DNA of 5,011 nt from Bdellovibrio sp. (GTDB lineage Bacteria > Bdellovibrionota > Bdellovibrionia > Bdellovibrionales > Bdellovibrionaceae): contig JAGIAF010000248.1 in NCBI GenBank assembly GCA_017745015.1, positions 1-5,011 on the forward strand. Direction: 5' to 3'. Numbering within the stretch: position 1 is the first letter of the stretch; every line of letters begins with the position of its first letter. The notes beneath the pieces were generated by a model that ran no database searches, was not told where the DNA came from, and saw only the letters and a list, made by a program, of their open reading frames with translations. Below are positions 1-4,349 of this stretch, in pieces. A program made the translations under genes and the position numbers.

Positions 1-289
1 ACACATCGACTTCAGCTCTAGTGTAAAGACTCTTATCTGGATCCAAACGACTGTAACCGTAAAATTCATCAAGCAAAGCTACTAGAAGGTCTGAACCTTT
101 GAGCTCTACAAGTTGCCCTGGAACCAGATCACTACCGCCTTTTACTAGGGCCGGATAGCCCACTTTCAAACGATAGGCAGTGGCCTTAATTCGCGCAAAA
201 CTTAATGATTCCACGAAGTTCTGGATCTTTGAATAATGGATCATACCCTCAGTAAGCGACCCATATACGAAAAAACGTGTTGTAGTCAT
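1..289 (-). CDS. Gamma-glutamylcyclotransferase-family (AIG2/GGACT-like) protein, partial at C-terminus
   Basis: This gene starts at ATG 289-287 and stays open for 96 codons to the left edge, so the C-terminal part lies outside the window. The N-terminus carries the family signature F-V-Y-G-S-L at residues 7-12, the phosphate/substrate-loop motif of the gamma-glutamylcyclotransferase (BtrG/AIG2-like) fold. It is followed by the usual Y-R-L (39-41), G-Y-P-A-L-V (44-49), a V-P-G-Q-L-V-E-L strand (56-63), L-L-D-E-F-Y-G-Y (72-79) and Y-T-R-A-E-V (89-94). Family members release 5-oxoproline from gamma-glutamyl amines or peptides in the cytoplasm, but many are uncharacterised. The catalytic Glu normally sits in an L-D-x-x-E-G context. 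By eye that position is Tyr77 here, so activity is uncertain. A G-rich stretch (GGGGGGA) just before the ATG may act as a poor ribosome binding site. The gene is divergent from glnB. The fold is fairly sure; the substrate is unknown. Confidence 0.8.
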   Translation of the reverse strand, partial: MTTTRFFVYGSLTEGMIHYSKIQNFVESLSFARIKATAYRLKVGYPALVKGGSDLVPGQLVELKGSDLLVALLDEFYGYSRLDPDKSLYTRAEVDV

Positions 290-414
290 AATCCCCCCGG
301 TCTGACAACAATAGTGGTTTCCCATAAAAGAGAGCCGTGTGTACCAAAAACAACTATCCTGAGCAACATACTATCTAGACACTTTTCCTTTTTTACCCGA
401 TCGGTGACACTTAC

Positions 415-430
415 TGGTTCGCGTTATGCA
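415..430 (+). promoter_or_regulatory. Candidate sigma-54 (-24/-12) promoter for glnB
   Basis: The sequence TGGTTCGCGTTATGCA resembles the RpoN consensus TGGCACG-N4-TTGCA. The invariant GG (416-417) and GC (428-429) are exactly ten bases apart, and the flanking C-G and T-G-C-A also agree. A start near 441 would give a leader of about 94 bases before glnB. PII genes are classically NtrC/sigma-54 controlled in proteobacteria, which fits. Two GACACTT direct repeats (378-384 and 406-412) lie upstream but do not resemble a canonical NtrC site. This is a match by eye, with three positions off consensus. Confidence 0.4.
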
Positions 431-462
431 CAATTAAAAAAATAAAATTGATTTAGTCCGTT

Positions 463-491
463 TTTGCATTCTTGCCCGCGTTTGCTAAGAT
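463..491 (+). promoter_or_regulatory. Weak sigma-70-like promoter for glnB
   Basis: TTTGCA (463-468) and TAAGAT (486-491) are 17 bases apart, and a TG at 483-484 gives an extended -10. Each hexamer matches four of six consensus bases. The start would be near 498, about 37 bases before the glnB ATG. It could provide basal transcription alongside the candidate sigma-54 element upstream. Such matches are common by chance in A+T-rich intergenic DNA. Confidence 0.25.
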
Positions 492-534
492 TTTAGTTAG
501 CGGATGTAGGACTCTTTTCAGATCGAAGTATTCC

Positions 535-873
535 ATGAAAAAAATTGAGGCGATTATCAAACCCTTTAAGCTCGACGACGTTGTCGATGCTCTCGCAGAA
601 GTTGGAGTTGAAGGGATCACCGTCTCTGAAGTTCGTGGATTTGGCCGCCAAAAAGGTCGCACCGAAGTCTATAAAGGCGCCGAGTACGTTGTCGACTTTC
701 TCCCGAAAATAAAACTCGAAGTGGTTCTGCCCGAAGCACTTATAGATAGTGCGGTTGAAGCTATTCGCAAAACCGCACACACCGGAAAAATCGGTGATGG
801 GAAGATTTTTGTGATTCCAGTGGAATCCGCGTTACGCATTCGCACAGGCGAAAAAAACGAAGAAGCTCTTTAA
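535..873 (+). CDS. glnB: Nitrogen regulatory protein P-II (GlnB)
   Basis: GlnB is the trimeric cytoplasmic PII signal protein. It binds ATP/ADP and 2-oxoglutarate and, in proteobacteria, is uridylylated by GlnD. It controls GlnE (adenylylation of glutamine synthetase) and NtrB. The product is 112 residues, the usual length. It begins M-K-K-I-E-A-I-I-K-P-F-K. The T-loop signature Y-K-G-A-E-Y occupies 46-51, with the uridylylation tyrosine at Tyr51. Gln39 and Lys58 (2-oxoglutarate/ATP site), the B-loop T-G-K-I-G-D-G-K (83-90) and the C-loop R-I-R-T-G (101-105) are all present. Family alignment fixes the start at ATG 535; an in-frame ATG at 472 would add 21 residues absent from PII proteins. The Shine-Dalgarno is weak (GAAG at 525-528). 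glnA follows 103 bases downstream, which favours GlnB over GlnK (no amtB seen). The stop codon lies inside an inverted repeat. Identification is firm. Confidence 0.97.
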   Translation: MKKIEAIIKPFKLDDVVDALAEVGVEGITVSEVRGFGRQKGRTEVYKGAEYVVDFLPKIKLEVVLPEALIDSAVEAIRKTAHTGKIGDGKIFVIPVESALRIRTGEKNEEAL

Positions 874-903
874 TTAATCCTTAGCCAAGGCTTAATTAAA
901 GAG
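866..903 (+). promoter_or_regulatory. 12-bp perfect inverted repeat spanning the glnB stop codon
   Basis: CTCTTTAATTAA (866-877) is the exact reverse complement of TTAATTAAAGAG (892-903). Inside, CCTT (879-882) pairs with AAGG (887-890) around an AGCC tetraloop, leaving only a T/C mismatch between the two stems. The glnB TAA (871-873) lies within the left arm. There is no U-tract directly after it, so it is not a classical terminator. It may act as an mRNA 3'-end stabiliser, a processing site, or part of an attenuator with the next hairpin. The structure is clear; the role is inference. Confidence 0.6.
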
Positions 904-938
904 TCCGCCATAGCTTCAGCAACGGCGGACATAATTTT
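903..938 (+). terminator. G+C-rich hairpin in the glnB-glnA gap, possible partial terminator
   Basis: GTCCGCC (903-909) pairs perfectly with GGCGGAC (924-930), giving a 7-bp stem with a 14-base loop, followed by the T-rich but interrupted run ATAATTTT. The broken U-tract suggests partial termination, or readthrough that lowers glnA relative to glnB. Position 903 is also the last base of the upstream hairpin, so the two stems touch. No stronger terminator or clear promoter is seen between glnB and glnA. Confidence 0.4.
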
Positions 939-964
939 GTATTTAGATTTTAAAGTATTTTTGC
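937..964 (+). repeat. Leader repeat copy 1, upstream of glnA
   Basis: This stretch reads TTGTATT, two bases, GATT, two bases, then AAAGTATTTTTGC (952-964), followed at once by the glnA Shine-Dalgarno AAGGAG (965-970). The same blocks in the same order occur at 2375-2404, just before the third gene of the cluster. The 13-base block is identical in both copies. The role is unknown; options are a translational enhancer, a processing site, or the residue of a local duplication. Confidence 0.6.
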
Positions 965-976
965 AAGGAGCAAGCA

Positions 977-2392
977 ATGACCGCTAAGGAAGCACTAAAG
1001 TTCGCCCACGAAAAGGGCGCGAAAATGGTGGATCTCAAGTTCTGTGATATGATCGGAACTTGGCAACATCTTACTATTCCTCTTCACCAACTCGAAGAGA
1101 GTTCCTTCGAAGATGGTTTCGGATTCGACGGAAGTTCGATCCGCGGCTGGAGAGGCATTGAAGAATCAGACATGATCATCAAGCCAGATCCAAAAACGGC
1201 AATAATGGATCCATTTATGGAAACTCCGACATTGTCTTTGATCTGTGATGTTTGCTTGCCTGAAACTTTACAACCATATAACCGTGACCCACGTCAGATT
1301 GTTAAAAAAGCAATCGCTTACATGCAATCAACTGGTATCGCAGATACAGCTTACTTCGGTCCTGAAGCTGAATTTTTTATCTTTGATGATGTTCGTTTCG
1401 AACAAACTTCAAACTCTGCTTTCTATATGGTTGATAGCAACGAAGCGGTCTGGAACACAGGTCGCGACGAAGGCGGCAACAATCTTGGCTACAAAATCCG
1501 TAGTAAAGAAGGTTACTTCCCAGCTCTTCCAACAGATACCTTGCAAGACATCCGTTCTGAAATCTGCCTCGAGATGGAGCGTTGTGGAATGCGCGTTGAG
1601 CGCCATCACCACGAAGTTGCCTCTGCCGGTCAATGTGAAATCAACTTCCAGTTCGATACGGCTTTGAACATGGGCGACAAAATGATGTGGTTCAAATACA
1701 TCGTTAAAAACGTATGTGCGCGCCACGGTAAAACAGCGACATTTATGCCAAAACCAATCTTCGGTGATAATGGATCAGGCATGCACATTCATATGTCATT
1801 GTGGAAAGACGGTAAAAATCTTTTTGCCGGCAACAAATATGCGGGCCTTTCAGAAATGGCTATCCACTACATCGGTGGCGTATTGAAACATGCTCCGGCT
1901 CTTTGCGGTATCATCAACCCGACAACGAACTCCTATAAACGTTTAGTTCCCGGATTTGAAGCGCCAACAAAATTGGCTTACAGTTTTAAAAACCGTTCTG
2001 CGGCGATGCGTATTCCGAACTCGGGTCCAAATCCAAAAGCAAAACGTATTGAGTTCCGTACTCCAGATCCAACTGCAAATATTTATTTGGCAGAAGCTGC
2101 GATCTTGATGGCGGGCCTTGATGGAATCATCAACAAAATCAATCCCGGCGATCCACTTGATAAGGATATCTACGGACTTCCACCACAAGAAGCCGCTGCA
2201 ATCCCATCAGTTCCAGGAACTTTGGAAGAATCATTGAAGAACCTGATGGATAACTGCAGCTTCTTGAAAAAGGGCGACGTATTCAGCGAAGACATCATCG
2301 AGACTTGGGTCCAGTACAAAATCGACAAAGAAGTTCGACCTGTACAGCAAAGACCAGTTCCCTATGAGTTCCACTTGTATTACGATTGCTAA
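977..2392 (+). CDS. glnA: Glutamine synthetase, type I-beta
   Basis: This enzyme makes L-glutamine from glutamate, ammonia and ATP as a cytoplasmic dodecamer. The 471 residues match the GSI-beta length. Visible landmarks are the N-terminal F-D-G-S-S loop (50-54, with the ammonia-site Asp51) and metal ligands Glu130 and Glu132 in G-P-E-A-E-F. Also present are Glu213 and Glu221, the ATP/metal segment K-P-I-F-G-D-N-G-S-G-M-H-I-H-M-S (259-274, His270), the flap Glu328 in G-F-E-A-P, Arg340, and R-I-E-F-R (357-361). Tyr399 in L-D-K-D-I-Y-G is the adenylylation site, equivalent to Tyr397 of the E. coli enzyme, so control by GlnE with PII is expected. The start ATG has a near-perfect AAGGAG six bases upstream. 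It lies 103 bases after glnB, and the gap contains two hairpins. The last codons overlap a repeated leader element. No key residue is missing. Confidence 0.98.
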   Translation: MTAKEALKFAHEKGAKMVDLKFCDMIGTWQHLTIPLHQLEESSFEDGFGFDGSSIRGWRGIEESDMIIKPDPKTAIMDPFMETPTLSLICDVCLPETLQPYNRDPRQIVKKAIAYMQSTGIADTAYFGPEAEFFIFDDVRFEQTSNSAFYMVDSNEAVWNTGRDEGGNNLGYKIRSKEGYFPALPTDTLQDIRSEICLEMERCGMRVERHHHEVASAGQCEINFQFDTALNMGDKMMWFKYIVKNVCARHGKTATFMPKPIFGDNGSGMHIHMSLWKDGKNLFAGNKYAGLSEMAIHYIGGVLKHAPALCGIINPTTNSYKRLVPGFEAPTKLAYSFKNRSAAMRIPNSGPNPKAKRIEFRTPDPTANIYLAEAAILMAGLDGIINKINPGDPLDKDIYGLPPQEAAAIPSVPGTLEESLKNLMDNCSFLKKGDVFSEDIIETWVQYKIDKEVRPVQQRPVPYEFHLYYDC

Positions 2393-2404
2393 AAGTATTT
2401 TTGC
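2375..2404 (+). repeat. Leader repeat copy 2, spanning the glnA stop and the next gene's leader
   Basis: TTGTATT (2375-2381), GATT (2384-2387) and AAAGTATTTTTGC (2392-2404) reproduce the blocks found at 937-964. Only two bases differ in the first gap, and two extra bases occur in the second. In this copy the first half encodes the glnA C-terminus and its TAA. The element ends directly at the GGAG Shine-Dalgarno (2406-2409) of the next gene. The distance from the 13-base block to the start codon is 10 bases here and 12 in front of glnA. Confidence 0.6.
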
Positions 2405-2414
2405 TGGAGAGTAA

Positions 2415-2831
2415 ATGGGATCAGACGACGTTAAAAATTTTATGGGCTATATGTGGATGCGCCAAGAAGATGGAATCATCACTATTGGTATCAATGAAGA
2501 CGGCCTAGAAGACTTTGAATCAATCAGCTCTATCGAGCTACCTGCTGAACAAGAGCAAGTAGATTCAGAAGCCGCTATTGGAACAATCGAAACAAGCGAT
2601 GGTCCGCTTGATATCTACTCTCCTGTAGAAGGAACAGTAATCGAAGTGAACACTCAAGTGATCGACGATCCTTCTATCATCATGGAAGACCCTTATGAAG
2701 AGGGTTGGCTGGTTCGCATCGAGGCCGACGAGGACTACGATGATGAAGATGAAGACGAAGATGATGAAGACGACGAAGATGACGAGGATGAGGACGACGA
2801 TGAAGATTATGATGATGAGGACGAAGACTAG
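2415..2831 (+). CDS. GcvH-like (lipoyl-fold) protein lacking the lipoyl-lysine, with polyacidic C-terminal tail
   Basis: The product is 138 residues. Residues 12-104 follow the glycine cleavage H protein pattern: W-M-R-Q-E-D-G-I-I-T-I-G-I (14-26), I-E-L-P (40-43), D-I-Y-S-P-V-E-G (66-73), V-N (78-79), and P-Y-E-E-G-W-L-V-R-I (93-102). H proteins carry a lipoylated Lys in an E-S-V-K-A-A-S-D context just before D-I-Y. Here the stretch is E-T-S-D-G-P-L-D, with Asp62 at the lysine position and no Lys nearby, so lipoylation and glycine cleavage are unlikely. Residues 105-138 are all Asp or Glu except Tyr108 and Tyr132 (21 Asp, 11 Glu). The only lysine in the protein is Lys7. The gene starts 22 bases after glnA with a GGAG site and ends at a strong terminator, so it is probably co-transcribed with glnA. 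It has no signal peptide and is presumably cytoplasmic. Function is unknown; a role as scaffold or partner in nitrogen metabolism is only inference. Confidence 0.85.
   Translation: MGSDDVKNFMGYMWMRQEDGIITIGINEDGLEDFESISSIELPAEQEQVDSEAAIGTIETSDGPLDIYSPVEGTVIEVNTQVIDDPSIIMEDPYEEGWLVRIEADEDYDDEDEDEDDEDDEDDEDEDDDEDYDDEDED
2727..2828 (+). repeat. Low-complexity GAN codon tract encoding the Asp/Glu tail
   Basis: Thirty-four consecutive codons, 32 of them GAN, encode the acidic tail just described. All four GAN codons (GAC, GAT, GAA, GAG) are mixed irregularly, so this is not a pure microsatellite. The mixture suggests that selection kept the acidic protein sequence rather than recent slippage expanding it. 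Confidence 0.75.
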
Positions 2832-2857
2832 TCCCGTCTCATGTGACTAAAAAAATT

Positions 2858-2889
2858 AAAGCCCTGGTTTTTTTAACCAGGGCTTTTTT
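2858..2889. terminator. Strong bidirectional rho-independent terminator
   Basis: AAAGCCCTGGTT (2858-2869) pairs perfectly with AACCAGGGCTTT (2875-2886) around a five-T loop. On the plus strand six T residues follow (2884-2889). On the minus strand the stem is followed by a T-rich tract, the complement of the A-rich run at 2850-2860. It lies between two convergent genes, the acidic GcvH-like gene ending at 2831 and the secreted-protein gene ending at 2916, so it can serve both. Confidence 0.93.
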
Positions 2890-2915
2890 CTTGTCTGAAA
2901 TTGAATTTTAAAAAC

Positions 2916-3326
2916 TTACTTAGCGACCAAACCATTTAAAGTCGCAAATGCCGTTTGAATCTCTTTAAATCGTGGCGAAGTAATGCAGCCCGATTCCGTT
3001 ACACTCTTTTTCTCATTCTTGCTAACTTTCAAAGAATACATGCCTTGTGGGCAGTACATTTTATTCGTCGGCTTAGGGTTCGATACAACTTTCATCGCCG
3101 CTTCGCCTTTTTTCCAAGATGCTTTAGGAATTGTGTCGTGATTGATATAGACCGTATCTGGATGAACATGCAAAGACTCTTTGTGACTCTTACCTGCGGC
3201 TTTATCAGAATACTTGAAGTAAGAGACCACACGGAAAGGCTTAACGTCAATTTTCGCCGCCGGTTTTACTTTTGCAAATGCGCTGATTGAAAACAACGTG
3301 AATAAAACTATGCAAATCTTCTTCAA
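2916..3326 (-). CDS. Small secreted or periplasmic protein of unknown function
   Basis: I do not recognise this family. The chosen start is TTG 3326-3324 because an almost perfect Shine-Dalgarno (AAGGTGGTG, 3331-3339) sits just upstream. The resulting N-terminus (M)-K-K-I-C-I-V-L-F-T-L-F-S-I-S-A-F-A is a typical Sec signal peptide with probable cleavage after Ala18. An in-frame ATG at 3362 would add 12 residues that spoil the signal peptide. The 136-residue precursor gives a basic, lysine-rich mature protein of about 118 residues. It has a His-rich patch (H53, H55, H63) and exactly two mature cysteines: Cys92 in M-Y-C-P-Q-G-M-Y and Cys114 in S-G-C-I-T. These could form a disulfide in the periplasm. 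Cys5 lies inside the signal peptide's hydrophobic core and does not form a lipobox. The gene is divergent from the transporter and ends at the shared terminator. Confidence 0.8.
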   Translation of the reverse strand: MKKICIVLFTLFSISAFAKVKPAAKIDVKPFRVVSYFKYSDKAAGKSHKESLHVHPDTVYINHDTIPKASWKKGEAAMKVVSNPKPTNKMYCPQGMYSLKVSKNEKKSVTESGCITSPRFKEIQTAFATLNGLVAK

Positions 3327-3330
3327 AACC

Positions 3331-3339
3331 CACCACCTT
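3331..3339 (-). promoter_or_regulatory. Strong ribosome binding site that decides a TTG start
   Basis: On the minus strand AAGGTGGTG has one mismatch to AAGGAGGTG, and its end is four bases before TTG 3326-3324. It lies downstream of the in-frame ATG at 3362, so that ATG would translate through the site. This supports the TTG as the true start. Confidence 0.7.
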
Positions 3340-3378
3340 ATCGAGATACATTCCGACTTCACCGGAGTAACTACATGA

Positions 3379-3408
3379 AGAATACTTTAGACGGTCGACG
3401 TTTAGCAA
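3379..3408 (-). promoter_or_regulatory. Possible sigma-70-like promoter for the secreted-protein gene
   Basis: Read on the minus strand, TTGCTA (3408-3403) and TATTCT (3384-3379) are 18 bases apart, each with four of six consensus bases. The start would fall near 3372, giving a leader of about 45 bases that includes the strong ribosome binding site. This is a weak match by eye. Confidence 0.28.
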
Positions 3409-3470
3409 CTGGCTCCCCGACCATGGCTAGTTTCTTGACTTAAGCTGAGACGTCTTCCACTGTGAGGGGC

Positions 3471-4349
3471 ATGAATCTGCTCCTGTATACAATTTGTACA
3501 GTCATTTGGGGCTCCACTTGGCTTGTCATTACTTTCCAAGTCGATGCGGCCTCGCCAATTGCTTCCGTATTCTGGCGATTTGCTTTGGGAGCAGTTATTT
3601 TAATGGGCTACTGTGGTATTTCTCGTCAGCCCATGACGTACTCCCGCAAAGATCACTTGCTCTTCTTTGGACAGGGGATCTTTTTATTTTCGATTAACTA
3701 TATGCTCGTCTATCTATCAGAGACGATGATCTCATCTGGCATTGCCGCCATCTGTTCCACCGTACTCCTTTATTTCAATATGCTAGGAATGCGTGTTTAT
3801 TTTAAGAAACCTATTACCGGCCGAGTGATCGCAGGCTCACTGCTTGGTGGCTTGGGCATTGGCTTGATCTTTCTTAATGAACTTCGCAATCTTGATCCAA
3901 ATGGAAAGACGATCTTGGGCTTGGTGATTGGACTGATTGCGACTTTTTCGGCCTCCACCGGAAATATGATTTCGCAAAAAGTATATCGTAAGAAGATTCC
4001 CGTGATGATCACAAATGCTTACGGAATGTTCTATGGAAGTCTTTTTACGTTACTCGTAGGCTTGGTGCTGCAAGAAAGTTTTGTGATACCAATGACGGCT
4101 CGTTATCTCGGCTCGCTGGCTTATCTTGCACTGTTTGGATCGGTGATTGCGTTTGGTGCCTATCTTTCACTTGCAGGTCGCATCGGCGCCGAAAAGGCCG
4201 CGTACACCAGTGTGATCTCACCGGTGATCGCTTTGGCCCTTTCTAGCATTTATGAAGATTTCAAGTGGACACCTTATATTGTCAGTGGCGTCGCCCTGTG
4301 CCTTATGGGGAATGCACTGACGCTCGCCATGACAAAGAAGAATTCTTAA
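3471..4349 (+). CDS. EamA-family (DMT superfamily) transporter
   Basis: This is an inner-membrane protein of the drug/metabolite transporter superfamily, typically exporting amino acids or other metabolites; the substrate cannot be read from sequence. The 292 residues match the usual two-EamA-repeat length. Repeat one (about 3-134) opens with the family hallmark I-W-G-S-T-W (12-17) and continues with P-I-A-S-V-F-W-R-F. Repeat two spans about 144-285. About ten hydrophobic segments are visible, near residues 3-20, 30-48, 63-80, 87-105, 117-134, 146-164, 181-200, 212-235, 243-258 and 268-285. ATG 3471 gives the usual M-N-L-L-L-Y opening. A GTG at 3462 is also in frame, but no ribosome site precedes it. 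For the ATG, the GAGGGG stretch is unusually close (one base away), so the start is not certain. The stop is immediately followed by the stop of the convergent gene at 4350. Confidence 0.92.
   Translation: MNLLLYTICTVIWGSTWLVITFQVDAASPIASVFWRFALGAVILMGYCGISRQPMTYSRKDHLLFFGQGIFLFSINYMLVYLSETMISSGIAAICSTVLLYFNMLGMRVYFKKPITGRVIAGSLLGGLGIGLIFLNELRNLDPNGKTILGLVIGLIATFSASTGNMISQKVYRKKIPVMITNAYGMFYGSLFTLLVGLVLQESFVIPMTARYLGSLAYLALFGSVIAFGAYLSLAGRIGAEKAAYTSVISPVIALALSSIYEDFKWTPYIVSGVALCLMGNALTLAMTKKNS

Noticed and set aside
236..445. Plus-strand 69-codon open frame in the region upstream of glnB
   Set aside because: It partly overlaps the start of the opposite-strand cyclotransferase gene, has no ribosome site or recognisable motif, and its composition does not look like protein.
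472..534. N-terminal extension of glnB from an upstream in-frame ATG
   Set aside because: The extra 21 residues are not found in PII proteins, and the M-K-K-I-E-A-I start gives the exact family length and residue numbering (Tyr51).
1245..1726. Other open frames inside glnA on both strands
   Set aside because: These are shadows of glnA, which has complete family motifs through the whole stretch.
2415..2831. Annotation as a functional glycine cleavage H protein (gcvH)
   Set aside because: The lipoyl-lysine is replaced by Asp, and no glycine cleavage genes are adjacent.
3327..3362. ATG start 12 codons upstream for the secreted protein
   Set aside because: It lacks a good ribosome site, reads through the strong Shine-Dalgarno, and puts charged and bulky residues ahead of a clean signal peptide.
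3435..3440. TTGACT as a -35 box for the transporter
   Set aside because: No acceptable -10 hexamer lies 16-18 bases downstream, and a start there would fall almost on the start codon.
3462..3470. GTG start for the EamA transporter
   Set aside because: No Shine-Dalgarno precedes it, and the ATG three codons later gives the usual family N-terminus. The difference is only three residues, so it is not fully excluded.
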